Shown here: piece by piece, positions 35,360-48,404 of the stretch
How the letters are laid out: each line of letters begins with the position of its first letter
How positions within the stretch are numbered: position 1 is the stretch's first letter
Origin: Sodiomyces alkalinus F11
Taxonomy: Eukaryota > Ascomycota > Sordariomycetes > Glomerellales > Plectosphaerellaceae
Length of the DNA: 64,000 nucleotides
Assembly (NCBI RefSeq): GCF_003711515.1
Contig: NW_021167084.1
Location: forward strand, 994,633-1,058,632
Direction of reading: 5' to 3'
Translations under genes and position numbers: made by a program
Notes under the pieces: generated by a model
Seen by the model: only the letters and a program-made list of their open reading frames with translations
Told to the model about the DNA's origin: nothing
Database searches by the model: none

Positions 35360-37285
35360 TTACACTACTTAAGTTTTTAGTATAGTATCTTAGTAGCCTA
35401 TTATAGTTCTTCGTTGAGGTCCTTATAAGCCGCGATATTATAGGACTTATTAGCGTAACTAAATCGATTTCTCTTATTAGGTAGTTTATATATATCTACA
35501 AAACGAAGGGCGTATCTGATTAAGGAAGCCGGAGAACTTTATAAGAGTCCTATAGAGTTAAGCGGGGTATATTCGCTAGGGTATAAGTTACTAAAAGTAA
35601 CCCGTGCTTATTTATCGGCGGCAAAGCTTTCCTACTATTTAATAGTCGGGATATTCTACCCCTATTAGCGTAGTCTATAAATAAACTACCCGTGAAGGAC
35701 TATATCGAATACTCCTTTTATATCGTTAGTTATAGTAATATCCCGCTTCCCCTAAGCTAGCTATAATTTAACTTTATACATTAGTATAATAGCGAGGTTA
35801 ATCGTTAATCGGCCTAGGAGCGCGGTAATATATTAGGGGTTTAGGATACCCGTGGCTATTACCTAGTACCCGGTCCTCTTTACTATAATACGTTTAAGGC
35901 CCTTACCGAGGACGCTATATAGTTAGATCGGCCTATACCCTATAATAGTGCTAGTATCCTTACCGGGTTTATCGATTATTATTATATCCCCTCTCCGAAA
36001 TAGACGTAAGTAGTATCCGGCTCCCTTATAGGCTTCGAAGAGGCGTATAACCTTATCTTTAAGTACCGGCTATACTAGCCGGAGGAAAGGGATACTTACA
36101 TTATCGCCGCCAGGTGCTATTATAATCACGTCGATAATATAATAGCGTGTTTTATCCATTAGGATTAGGCTATTTACCAGGATAGTTCGTGACTAGACTA
36201 CCGGCTAATTCGACGGGTCTTCTAAATTGTTAATTTCAGGTTTCCTTATTAGTTTAGTTTATCGTAGAACCTCTCTTTTTTATTCGTCTTTAAAGTAGCC
36301 TAGACTATTATAAAAGATCCGGGGGGGCGTTAGCCTATCCCCTAACTTATACTAGCCGATTACCTTATATAGCTCCTCGGCGTTCTTTATATTTCCGATC
36401 CGTTTATTATAGTATTACCGGCTTACCCGCTTTATTATTTTCCGGAAGGTCTTTTATACTTCGGTATACTCTAGAGTATAATATGTATAGCGTAAAGCGT
36501 TCTTATAAGCCTCTCTATATTCGTTATTCTACTATAGTTATTTATTCCTCGCTAAACCGCGTAACCGTATACCTAGGCGGTGTAGTAAGCTTACCATAAT
36601 ATTAATTATTTATTAGGCCTATTAGTCTCGGTGCGTAGGGTTAATTCCTCGTGTCCCGCCGGGTAGGGTAAAAACTATAGGTTTTTCTATACTTCTCTCC
36701 TAATCGCTACCCTTTTTTCTTCCTCGACTAGGAGAATAAATCGGGTAGGTCTAGTTAGGGTATTCTCCGTGTTAATATAGGCGGCGCCGATTTATCCTAA
36801 TAGCAGGTAGTAGTAGGCCGGCGCGTCGGTCTTTACTACTAGCTTAATATTCGTGTATAGGGCCGATAAGAATACTAGGTCTATAACCGTTTAGTAGTAT
36901 CCTCGGTTATATATCGCCTCTCCGGGGTTATTATATAGGGTAAGGCTATAACCTTTTTCAATCGGCGATCTCCTCTCCTTTTCCGGTTATTTAATAGATT
37001 ATAGGCTCTTAGTCACGGTATCTAGTATTATAATCGCCCCTAATTATAATATTCGCTAGCAGTATATAGGTTATAAGTGTATTCTAGATATCTAACTCGT
37101 TTATAAGGCCCCTATAAATATTTAGGAAGTATATCCCGTTAACTTTAATTAGTAGAAAGTCCCTGGATCCTAGAGCCGGAGATTCTATCTATTATATATT
37201 TAGACCCGCTTTAATATAGGAAATAACCCTGGGTTTATCCTCTAGGTTAGGCTATATTCGTATCGGCGAGACCTAATACGCTTTA
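35360..37285 (-). mobile_element. LINE-B copy 2, partial (endonuclease to RT)
   Basis: Reverse complement similar to 2760-4620 of LINE-B over its whole length. It covers the endonuclease (GIYFLNIYRGL at about 37100), the linker and the first part of RT. The RT box reads YANK at 35446-35457, where YADD is expected. It ends just past the box, next to LTR R. Both termini are truncated, so this is a dead fragment. It helps show which changes in LINE-B are RIP rather than family traits. Confidence 0.82.
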
Positions 37286-37900
37286 GATTCTACCGGGAAT
37301 ACCAGGGCATACTACGGGGTACCCTAGCGGTACTATAGTATAAGCCATAGCACCTAAGGGATATACTATAGGTACTTTTAGGGTATACTATAGCTTCCCT
37401 AGGGTACGATTAGTGAATACCGGGGAATCGCCCGGGTTCCTATACGTAAAAGTCAAGGATTCCACGGGGTTTACCCGTGGATACTTAAGTCCCGGGGGCG
37501 CGCCCCCTTAGCTTAGATAATAGATCTTTATTATACCCTATTTACTATAGTAAAGGTTACCCTCTAAATCCTAGGTTTCCTAGATTTAACAGTACTAGCT
37601 GACTAGAGTCGTGCCCGGCTAGGGTATATTAAATCCTAGACCCTCTAGGTCCTATAATATTAGCTAGCCAGGGATTTACCTAGCTAAGGCTTATTAAATA
37701 GTAGTAACTAAAGCTTTTAGGTATAGTTCGCCTACCGCCGCCTAGTATAACCTATAAGTACCGCGCCTATATAGACTATATAGGCTTATTAGCGGACCCG
37801 CTAACGCGCTAAGCGAAAACGCCTTCTCTTTACTAGGTCTAGGCGTAGAGTCTATAAGGAATCTATAATTACTAGCTATACTATAGGAAAGGCGCTTATA
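37285..37900 (+). repeat. Second copy of the Gypsy-2 5' repeat and leader
   Basis: Direct repeat of 28052-28560, same orientation, with about 70 extra bases near 37640-37700. Because leader homology beyond the LTR is also present, this may be the 5' end of another Gypsy-2 copy truncated by the Tad-A insertion, rather than the 3' LTR of the element at 28560. Confidence 0.55.
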
Positions 37901-37984
37901 CTAACCTATACTAAAGTATTTACCGTGGATCCTAAGCTCCGATACTATAACCGATATATACCTTCCTAATAAAGCGACCTACCG

Positions 37985-40900
37985 GACACGCCTATCGACC
38001 ACAGGCGCGTAATAAGAGCAAAATCGATAAAACTATCAGGATAGAGATTATAACTACTACCTCCCTCCCGGGATACTATCGTAGCGGTACTATAATACCG
38101 GTGCTACGGTATAGCCGGAAGAGTTATAGGATAGCGTCGCCTTAACCTCGACTATACAGAATTCGTAACGGATCCACTTTTCGTAATATAAGCGCCCCCC
38201 CCCCCCGCCCGTGGCAGGATATAGCGCGGAACCGATATAAGACCGAAAAGAGATTACCACGCCCCCCGGAACCGAGAGTAACTAAGATAAGGGCAGAAAT
38301 CTAGGCCCTACTAGCTAACAGGAATACGATTAACTAGGTCGTGGAGCAAGTAAAGGAACTAATTATAATACTTAGTACCCGTCAGGACGCTAGTATAATA
38401 CCGCTAGTATACCTATACGCTACTATTCGTTATAGTATCCGAGAAGAACTCCGAAAAGGGATAAATAGTATAAAAAAGACCTAGGCTAATATCGTAGCCC
38501 GGGCTCCTATAGCGGCACCGCCGCGGGACCCCGTACCCCTTAAAGTGATTCCCGCTAGGTATTACCGGGAACTAATTATCCGCTAAGGAACCCTCCCCGA
38601 AGACTAGCCCCTTAAGGATAGGACCCTAAAGGAGATTATCTAAGCTATAAACGCTACGACTACCCGACACGATACCGTAACGGTATAGAAGCTCCTAAGC
38701 GGAGATATCTACCTTACCTTTACTAAAGGGGTATAGTAGTAGGCTACCTATAAGGAATAATAGATCGAGAAGGCCTTTAGTAAAGGAGCTACCCTAGCCG
38801 CACGCACCTACCCTATACTAGCTAAAGCTATCCCCCGGGAGGTCCTTAGCGCCCTATCCAAAGAATACCTGCTAGTATCCCTATAAGACACGAACCCTAA
38901 GGTAAAAATTATCTAAGTATAATAGCGGGTACCCCGCCGCGGCACCGGTAGGGTAGCGCTCCTCCTTATTAAATCGGCTTCGCCGGAAGGGGCAGTAAGC
39001 CTTATCCGGAATACCCTCCTCTTTAAGGGGGGTAGCTATATCTATAAATTATACGACCCCGACCTTAGCCCCCTAAGGTACTATAAATACCTATACTTCG
39101 GCTACCAAGCGAACGGCTACCTTATAGCGGAGAGGGTATACCGCTACTACGCTAAGCCCGAATCAGCGTACCCTTAGGGCCTAGGATATTACGAAGCTAT
39201 AGCGCCGGGGCGTCCCTGCCGTTACGCCGCTTATACCGGAGACTATAATACCTTTAACGATTTATACTAATTACTAAAAAAGGAGGCTAAAAAGACCCGC
39301 GAAGCGTATAAGTACTAAGCTAGGGACTTCGATATTACCCGCTAGACCGAAACGGTATACCCGCGGTAGCCGTAGATCTTCCCCCCAATTATTATCGCCT
39401 AGGACTAGGACTAACCCCTCCGTAGAGGTAGGGATCGGCCCCCGAAAAGGACTAGGGGATAGGAGGGCTCCTTAATACTAGGCCCGATAAGCGCCTATAT
39501 AATCCCCCGCGGGGTCGATAAGGCACCGTAGTAGGAACCCTAGAGCTAGACCTCGGTTATACCGGGTATATTATCTTAACCCCCCCTCCTTTTAATTAAT
39601 AGAAATCTATATCCTTTCGTGGAATATAGGGAGGAGTTAGGCGCGGCGGGAGCTACCGCTCCGGTACCGCGCCGAGTACGACATAGTAGTAATTTAGGAA
39701 CCCGGCCTTAACCGCTTTACGAAAAGCCCCATATACTCCTCCTAAGGGGTATACCGGCTAATCTAGGGAGGAGGCCGCGCCCTCCTATATATCTATACAA
39801 GATACCCGCTATATATATAGACGTGGCGGGCCTATCGCGATACCTATACGGTTATATTCGGGACTAGAGATAATACCCTTATAATCTAGTCGATTTACTT
39901 AGAGAACTACTAGTTGGCTAGGACCCCCTAGAATACGCCCCTACGAGATATATTCGATACGGCGCCGCTACGGGGCCGATATATCCTCGTAGGGGACTTT
40001 AACCTATACTACCCCTTATAGTTATAGCCACCGTGGTATTACCCCTAAGCCGATACCCTGCTTACCCTTATAACCCGGTAGAACCTTAACCTAATACCCC
40101 CCCCCGGAATAACTATATAGCACTGCCCGGGCCGGTATACTAGTATTATCGACCTTATATAGATAATATAAGGGCTCCGCTACGACTTTAACGGCCCGGA
40201 TAAGACTGTCTTCGGGTCTAACCACTACTTATAGACGGTCCGAATCCTTATAAGGAGGGATACCTCGCCGACTACCGGGATAATATCACCGCGGGACTTA
40301 GCCGGGCCCCGCTAGGTCTAGAAAGACTTTAACCCCTTATAGGTCCCCTAGCTTATTACTACGCGGCTATAGTAGACCGGCCCTTTTATATTACTAGAAG
40401 ATATCGACTTAGTACTAGATAACCTAATAGTAGACCTCACGACTATAGCCGATAAGGCCGCGCCGCGCCGTTATAGGGGTACCCCTAGACGCCTATCCAC
40501 CCCTTAGTAGAACGCGGAGCTAACCGCCCTTACCTAGGAAATAAGGCGCCTCTACCGTAGATATATATCCAGGAAGTCCCGGAACCGATAGGACGAGTTT
40601 TAGGAAGCGGAGAGGCGCTACGATAAGGCCGTGGCGGTAGCGAAGCGGATATACTAACGGTACCTACTTTACTTAACTGGGAAGGACGATAGCCTTTTTA
40701 GCGGCTATAAAAATAGGTATAAACTAAAGGGGGCGTATTATTAGAACCCCCGTTAATACTATTACTATACTAAGACGATAGCAATTACCCGGTACCTATA
40801 TACGTAAAGAAGGCCGAGGTCCTAAACCGGAAGTTCTTCCCCCCCCCCCCTCCTTACCGCCCCTAAGCCCCTAAGCGCGGAATCCCCCCTAGGATAGGAT

Positions 40901-43410
40901 ATCCGCCGCGATATTACCGTAGCGGACGTATAGGGGCGCCTTAAAAAAATAAAACCCTAGGCGGTACTAGGTCCTAATAGACTCCTAGCAGGGCTCCTAA
41001 AAGTATATAGACCCCCCTTATACTAAAGACTTAGTACTATCTTTATAGCGTGCCTTAAAGCGAGCTATTACCCGAAGAGGTACCGCTACGCTACCGTGGT
41101 AGTCCTTAAGAAGGAAGGCCGGCCGCCGGCCGATTACGGGATAGTAAAGGGCTAACGACCGATATTACTCCTTAGTATAATAGGTAAAGTCCTTAAGGGG
41201 ATACTAGCCGACCGGATCGTAACTATAACGGAGGAGTATCGGCTCCTCCCGGAGGGATAGATAGGTAACCGGATAGGGCGAAGTATAGAAACGGTAGTAT
41301 AAAGAGCTATAAAGGCTATAAGGGCGAGTTAGGCCTATAGCGGCACCGCTTTAATACTTTAACTAGATATTAAAGGCGCTTTCGATACTATCCCCCATTC
41401 CCGCCTTATCGAGGTACTTAAAAGGAAAGGCTACCCCTGGTGGCTTAATACCCTAATCAATAGCTTCCTCCGGGACTATATAGCCTAGCTACTACTTAAT
41501 AGCAAAATAGCCCCCCCGTGGTACCTCTACGGGGGCGTATTATAGGGCTCCCCGATCTCCTTTATCCTTTTTATTCTCTATATTTCCACCCTATACGAAA
41601 AGCTAAAAAGGGTCCTTAAAATAATAGTAATAGGTTTTACCGATAACACGAATATTATCGCTTTTAGTAGGATAAAGGTATAGACGCGGTAACGCCTCGC
41701 CCCCGCGTAGAGGATATATCTAAACTAGGAGATCGCGAGCGGACTATAATTCAAACTAGCTAAGTGTATTTATATCCCTTTTACGAAGTCACGCTAACCC
41801 TTACTTACCCCGCTTCCCTTTAACGCTACTTCGGTGCCGGCGGCGGAGGCGATAAGGCTCTTAGGCGTTTAGCTTAATAGGAAGCTTAATTTCCGATAAA
41901 ACACTAAAAAGGTAAAAAGCCGACTAGCTACCTAAATATACGCCCTCTTAAGGCTTATCGCGGTAGCGTGGGGGTATAGCTTCGTAGACGTAAGAAGACT
42001 ATACTATATAGTAATACGGCTAGTAATCGCCTATTACGCCTTAACCGTCTATAAGATAAGGGCCGGCCCCCGGTATAGCCCCGTAGCGGCACTTATAACG
42101 GTATAAAACCGGTGCCTCCGGCTAATAGCTAGAGCTTATGAAGCTACGCCGGTTAGGGTCCTCGAAAAAAAGACCTTTATCCCCCCCCTTAACCTATACC
42201 TCTTAAGCCTAAGTGCCCGGAAAGTCCGCCGGATATAAGAGGAGGGAAACGAAGATAAGATATTAGCCGGAGTATACGCCGTAGCGAGAGCTTTAGCGGC
42301 ACCGAACCGGTACTATAGGACTTACACGGCCCTCGCGTGGATAGCCTAACTAAACGCCCTAATAACCTAGGCCGGAAACGCGGCCCTAAGGAAAACCCTT
42401 ATAAGGGAATAGGGTTAAACCTAGGCGGAGGTACGGGGACCCTATACTTACACCGTAGCGGCACTAAGCCGCCCCCTAATATAATACTCCCTCCGGAAAT
42501 ATAGGGGACTCCTAAACCTATAGAGTACCGTACTTACCTAAATTAGATTAGAAAAGCTAGGCCTATAAGCTTTCTTAGTAAGAGTAAGGGTGCCGGGATT
42601 CCCGATAATAAGGTGTCCCTACGGTAATAGGGGGGCAGAAATAGCGGAGCACGTAGTACTCTAATACTAGGATATAGCCAAGGAAAAGCGTAGAGAGCTC
42701 TTCGGCGTTATAGGGAGACTACTCACGATTAGAGGAGATCTATACGACGCACTAGACTATAATACTAAAGCCGGAATAATAGCTAAGTAATTCCTATAAC
42801 GGAAGAGGCTTACGGACTTTCGCCTTACCCTTAAAGTTATAAAGGCCTACGAAAATAAAGACGATACCGAAGTAAGACCGAAGCGGAGACAGAACGGTAT
42901 AGCGAATTAGTGGATATTAATAGGGGTCCTATAAGCCGGGACCCCGGCGGTATTAGCTCGGTATTAACGGGGTATATACTTAAGCGCTTACTATAACGAA
43001 TATAACTGCCCTAAGTTAGCCACTACGGCACCGCCCTAACACCCCCGGGGTTTATATACGGTATAACACGGATTAAGCCCTTTTTATAACGGTTACGATT
43101 ATTATTAGTATTAGCGTTATTATTAGGAGAAGATATCTACGACTATTAGCACGCTACCGTAAAGGCACCACTACGCCACGAAGAGAACTTATATTAAGCT
43201 ACTACTATTAATTACTTATATATATATATAGATTATTACTATACTACCTAGTTAACCCCACGCCACTACGCCACCGCGACGCTACCCGCGAGACACTTAT
43301 AGTAAAACTATAATAGGAAAACGACGAGAATCCTAAAGGGGTTTACCAGTTAGTATAAACCGTAACGATAAACCTACGGGACTGTAAACGGGAATAGATT
43401 AGGAGGAAAT
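37985..43410 (+). mobile_element. Tad-A non-LTR retrotransposon, near full length copy 1
   Basis: ORF1 spans about 37985-39590, with a 12-C run at 38195-38206 and Cys/His-rich zinc-knuckle relics at about 39180-39240. ORF2 spans about 39600-42860. Its endonuclease has YDIVVI-stop-EPGLNR near 39690 and LVGDFNLYYPL near 39990. RT has VVVLKKEGRPP near 41100, DIKGAFDTIPHSRL near 41370, and the box GFTDN at 41633-41647 (expected GFADD). The C-terminal part has a degenerate Cys/His motif near 42610-42670 (CPYGNRGAEIAEHVVL). No RNase H is recognised. The 3' UTR (about 42960-43410) is homologous to 63400-63740. Stops are frequent and CpA/TpG nearly absent. This copy was the reference for the fragments at 1, 6700, 16651 and 57852. 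Confidence 0.9.
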
Positions 43411-43559
43411 CTATAACGAAATCGTTAGCGTTATAGGAGGAAGAGGGAGAATTAAGGCATAAAGGCCTCGGGGGATATTAACTATCTAATTCTTATAACA
43501 GGGTAGAGCCTTACCCCCCCCTACCTGCCGCCGGATATAGCAGGAACCTACCTAGGAGA
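43411..43559. other. Short spacer after Tad-A
   Basis: No feature recognised; links the Tad-A 3' UTR to repeat L. Confidence 0.4.
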
Positions 43560-43985
43560 GGTAGGAGGCGCCTGCCTCCCCTACTCTTTTTATTAACCGA
43601 GTAGAAGGAATAAAAGGCACGATTCTCGGGGATATAGGGAGGCCGAGGCTAGAGGGCCGTAGCCTCTGTACTGCGGAGGCGTAGCGGTACTCCCTCGGCC
43701 CCCTACTCCGTCGCTAACGATTAGCTTAGGCTAACCTACCGAACCACTAGCCTGCTATACTTCCCGTTAGCTATTAGCCTAGAGGTGTAATCCAGATATA
43801 TAGTAGAGACGAATCGGGGCTATATCGGCCCCGTAGCGGTACTACTCCACCTAAGGAAGTATATAGGGGTTTTCCCCGGGTTTTACCCGGGTTTTCCCCC
43901 CTATAGCTACCCGAGAAGGACCGTATAGCCTAGAAAGGCTCCTATAGATTAGTTAGGATAGCGGAGTAAGATCGATAATAATAAT
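43560..43985 (+). repeat. Direct repeat 'L', copy 1 (possible LTR)
   Basis: Shared with 51840-52275 in the same orientation. Common blocks are GGCGAATCGGGGCTATATCG-like sequence, a GGGTTTTCCC...CCCTATAGCTACCC stretch, GAAGGACCGTATA and a terminal GGAGTAAGATCGATAATAATAA. Both copies end in a short TAA-triplet run. The two copies bracket the Copia/MULE block, so they may be LTRs of one host element, but the internal order does not fit a simple element. Confidence 0.5.
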
Positions 43986-44240
43986 AATAATTGCGTTTAC
44001 CCGTAGTAATAGCGGTAGCGTCGCCTTTACCGGTAGTAATAATAGTAGTATAGTCTTCTCCTATAGTAATAGCAGTATCCGTAGTAATAGCGGTGCCTGT
44101 AATAATAGCGGTAGTCTCTATTATAGTAATAGCGGTAGCCTCTATTATAGTAATAGCGGTAGCCTCGCCTTTATCCGTAATAATAACGGTAGCGTCGCCT
44201 TTACCCGTAGTAATAGCAGTGGCGTTAGAGTCTTCCGACT
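43978..44240. repeat. Minisatellite of about 27-30 bases (GTAGTAATAGCGGTAGC unit)
   Basis: Diverged tandem copies of a GTAGTAATAGCGGTAGCSTC-like unit, preceded by a TAA-triplet run. On the minus strand it reads as an Ala-Thr-Ile low-complexity stretch in line with the integrase below, so it probably represents the low-complexity spacer between Copia integrase and RT. Open plus-strand frames here are by-products of the repeat. Confidence 0.6.
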
Positions 44241-44329
44241 CGAGATCTAATACGTCTACGGCTATACCCCTTAATAGTAGCCTATTCGCGGTTATAATAT
44301 TATTAGATTAGATAATACGAATAGATTAT

Positions 44330-47300
44330 AGGCGTTTCTTAATTTCCTCAGCGGAAGCTATAGCTTATAGCGTTTTAATCATACCGTTAAAGGTCTTATC
44401 TTCGTTAAAGATTATATCTCTTATAGTGATAATATCCGTTAGGTATAGTAGCTAGACGCGGAAGCTATTCGAGGATTAGTATCTAATATAATATCCGATC
44501 CATGCCTTCGGTTCTAGCCTTTATAGACGGTTCTTTTTAGCTTAGATATCGCGCGTTTTAATAAAGACTTTATAGCCGTATACTCGTAGGTGTGTAAGGT
44601 TAGGTTAAAGGCCGCGCAGGCCTTCGTATAGCGTCTTCTAGTCGTTAATATATCGTGGCGTTCTGTTATATAAATATATAGCAGTCTTAAAGATCTTAGG
44701 TTAGATAGATATAGGCAGATTAGCCTTTATCCTTATAGCCCTCGCCCTCCTTTGAACGATACCTTTAATTTATTCTATAACGCCGTTTTAATCTTATAAA
44801 TATAGTGCCGACGGCTAATCTTTTACCCCCTTAGTAGCGAGGAAAGTAACGACTTCTAGGTGCTAAAATATCTTAGAATCGGCCTGTAGGACGCGTGGCC
44901 TAATATCGAATTAGGTCTTAAGCAGGGTAAAAACGTCTTTTAACGTATAAAGGATAGAGGTTTAGTCTTTTTTCTATAAGTAGTAATCCCACGTATAACC
45001 TATATATATATTTATAATAAATATAATAGACTTATGTAGGCTACCCGCTAACGACTCCGCCTCTTTAAGATCGTAAAAATTAATAGCTAGGGCCTCTCCG
45101 GGCTTTAACGGGTAAAGGGATAATATCTACCGGATCTACGTAGGTATTTACGATTACCTATACGCGTTATAGTGGGCGGTATATAGTCCCTTTATTCTTA
45201 ACCCCTAAGTAGCATTAACGATCTCTATATAGGTATCGGTGCCGTAGTGGCCGAGGCGTTCGTGCTACTATTACGCTATAGTCTTCTACGGTTACCGCGG
45301 TTATCGGGATCTTCTATACGGGTTATCGCGGGGGTGGTAAGCCAAAACCGTAAACGCGGTAGCCGCCGTGGCTTCCGGCGCTCGATTATATACTAGCCGT
45401 GGATATCTAGTAGCTTATAGATAGGCCGGTTATTAGTAGAGCTAATAATCATATTATTTACGATATCCTTGCAGTAGCCTTGTAGGCGTAGCTAGCGTTC
45501 CGAGACGATATTAGTAACGAACTCCTTATAGTATACGATGTTATAAAGGCGTAGTAGCCTTTTTGTGCCTAATAGAGATTATACACGTAGCTTAACGTCT
45601 CCGTATCTAAGGATAGAAGTCTTATAAGTACCTACCTAAAAGGATAAAGATAAAGTATTAATAGATAGTCTAATAGCCGTAAAACGGCCTTAATTATTAA
45701 AGATATAGATTAACGATCCTAAGTCTAGGGTCGCATAGTATAGTAGTGCTTTAGCTTAGTTAATAGATAAGAATACTCCTTATTTTTATAATCTTAATAG
45801 TATCGTCGTATAAGGGCGCGCTACCCCCCTTTCTTAGGAGGGGTGGACGCCTAGCCGTATACTCGCGGTAATAGAAAGGTCTTTTAAAACTATACTTACG
45901 GGCGGCGTAGTAACCCCCCGATTTTATTATTACGGTATAGTAGTTATAATAAGCGTAGTATTATAGAGTTAATCTTCCTAGACTTCCTCTATCTTATTAG
46001 CGGTAATAGCCTCTAAGGCTCCCCACCTTTTCTATATCACGGTATCTACGCGGCTTTTAAAACTATAGTTACGTATCTTCTTTTCTATAACTTTCGTAAT
46101 ATCTTCGCGGCTATACTAGGTATAAGGGCGTATATCCGGCCTTACGTACTAATAGGCGGCGGTAGCATAGGTATTCTTATATATTTTATAAGGCCTTCTT
46201 ATTACGGGAGGGATAGCCTTTACGGATACATCACTACGAGGACGCTTTATATTATCTTTATTATTAGTAATATCCTCCGTATCAGGGAGATTCCTCAGGG
46301 TATTAAAGGTGCCTCACACGACTCTAGGCTTTATAGCGGAGAATTATAGGCTCTTTATATTACTAAAAACGGCCCTTAAAGCCTTTACGAAGTCGTTAAT
46401 TATTAGCTCGTTTTCCGTAATCTTATTATAATTATTAACTAGGTAGTTATTACTCTATTCCTAGGTAATAGGTCTAATAGCTTTTAACGCGTTTTCCGCC
46501 TAACGGTCCGCGCTTAATAGCTCTAAAACGCCTATATATTTATAGTATATTATCGCTATTTTCTAGCTTATAAATAGCCGTCTCTATCTATAAGTATAGC
46601 CTTTATAGGCGTAGTATATTATCGATATAGGACTAAGGCTTCCTTACGAAGGTCTATAGGGGTTAGTCCTACAGACGTGTGTAAGAGAGTAATCTACGCC
46701 TATAGGTTATTTACGGTATCGTTTTATAGCTAGGCGAGGAGGTTACATAGCGTGGTATAAACAGTCCCTTTAATATACGAGTATACTTTATTAAATTCCT
46801 TCTACTACGCCTCGTAATCGGTCTTTTCCTCGTGGTATACACGATAATCTTATAGGTAGCGCGTACGCCCCTTTTCGGAGAGGTTATCGATAAATATAAG
46901 CGTCCTTATCGGTGGTTCTTTCGTTACGGCTATAGCCTTCCGGCAAGCGGCCATCTTCTTCTTACCGGCAGTTATAGCCGTTATAGCACCGGCCGTGGTA
47001 GCTATAGCGGTAGCGTCCGTAGTATCCGTGGTCTTATCGCCCTTTAGCGTAATAGTAGAAGATAGAGTAGCCGTGATAGTGGAAGATAAGGTGGCTGTAG
47101 CCTCCTCCGTCGTGTTAGGGTCTATAATAAGGGCTTTATATTTACGAATATTAGGTGGTATAGGCTTAAGAAGCAGGTAGGCGTCGGCGTCCTTATCGCT
47201 TAGCTTTAGATTAAGATAGTTATCCTAGTAGGAAGCAGATTTACCGCGCACGGCGTACTCCTATATTACCTAATCCCTTTAGTTAATAAAGGTAATAACG

Positions 47301-47516
47301 GCCGCCTTCTATTCGGCGTTAGATATATTAGAAGATATATTTACTAGTTTATCGTTTAGTTAATTTATAGGTAGGTTAATTAAGCTCTTAATTACTTTAA
47401 TTAGGTTGATAGTAGTTATTTAAGAGTGCTTATATAAACGTGATTACTTTTTATAGTAGAATAGGAGTAGCCTTATTAATATCTATTATTTAGGCGTTAT
47501 AAACCGGGCTTATAAC
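44330..47516 (-). mobile_element. Copia gag-protease-integrase segment, RIP-degraded
   Basis: Minus strand from 47516 down: gag N-terminus near 47340-47100, central gag near 46700-46330 (shared with 55240-55600), protease relic LDLGSLIYIFNN at about 45694-45730, then the expected integrase region to about 44340 (integrase itself assigned by position). The protease triad reads D-L-G; S-to-L fits TCA to TTA, a RIP change. RT is missing on this strand; the element stops at the minisatellite. A matching LTR adjoins the 5' side (47517-47782). Confidence 0.72.
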
Positions 47517-47782
47517 TATCGCACGTTAAAATAGCACTTATATAATTAACTTAGTAAAGCAGAAATCTCGTGTGTATATATTATATTAACTTATATCTAT
47601 ATAAGTCTCTTATACCCTTAATTTAGGTAGTAAAGACTCTATTATAGGTACTATAGCATTTAGATCCTATCCGGTCTTTTCCGGTATCCGCCCCTATTAT
47701 ATCATAATACCCGAGGTCCGAAGCCCTTAGTTAGGCATAGATCCCCTATAGACCACGTCGTGGTCCGTGTGCCTATGCGATA
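47517..47782 (-). mobile_element. Copia LTR, RIP-mutated copy
   Basis: Reverse complement of the clean solo LTR at 34873-35146, with C-to-T and G-to-A differences concentrated at CpA/TpG steps (for example GTGTGTGTAT to GTGTATATAT). It sits at the 5' side of the minus-strand Copia segment, where a 5' LTR is expected. Terminal TG/CA have become TA/TA. Confidence 0.78.
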
Positions 47783-47789
47783 TATCCCT

Positions 47790-48396
47790 AGGCTAGAATT
47801 TTAGATACTTCGACGTAAAGAACGCTTTCGTTTACGCCGATATAGATACCGAGATTTATACTATACAATCCACAGGCTTCGAGGAAAAAGAAGGCTCTAA
47901 TAATAATAAATTAGGTTATAAACTAAATAGAGCTTTATACGGTTTAAAACAAAGCCCCCGGCTTTAGTATAATTTCCTTATAAAAATACTCCGCGAAATC
48001 GGTTACCTAGTCTCTAATTTCGATAACGGTATATTTACGTTTTATAAGAATAAAACAGACCGTACTATACTACTATACTACGTAGACGATATAGTAGTAC
48101 TAAGTCCTTCGTATATAACGATATAGTATTTATTTACTGAAATATCGAAACAGATCTTATTAAAAGATCTAGGTTAGCTATATACCTTTTTAGGCCACGA
48201 AATCACTATTAATAAGTTAAATAAAACCCTTTCTATAAATCAGTTGCCTTATACGAATAAAATCCTCGATGAATATAATAAACGAAGCCTTAAACGCGTT
48301 GATACCCCTCATATAAATAAGAAGGTCCTTATATTAAATCAGGAACAGGCATTAAAAGCCGATATTAAATATACTAACAGGAAATTGGTGCTTTAT
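47790..48396 (+). mobile_element. Copia RT domain, left part
   Basis: Plus-strand Copia RT: DVKNAFVYADI near 47810, ALYGLKQSPRL then TAG at about 47930-47967, and an intact YVDDIVVL with YVDD at 48079-48090. Only a few stops occur before the MULE insertion, so it is less damaged than the minus-strand segment beside it. The reading continues after the transposon at 51075. No gag or protease precedes it on this strand. Confidence 0.85.
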
Positions 48397-48404
48397 TATA
48401 TTTA

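Noticed and set aside
44093..47180. Two plus-strand frames of Val/Ile/Ala repeats (44093-44311, 46995-47180)
   Set aside because: Both are antisense to minus-strand Copia; the first comes from a minisatellite, the second from a low-complexity stretch.
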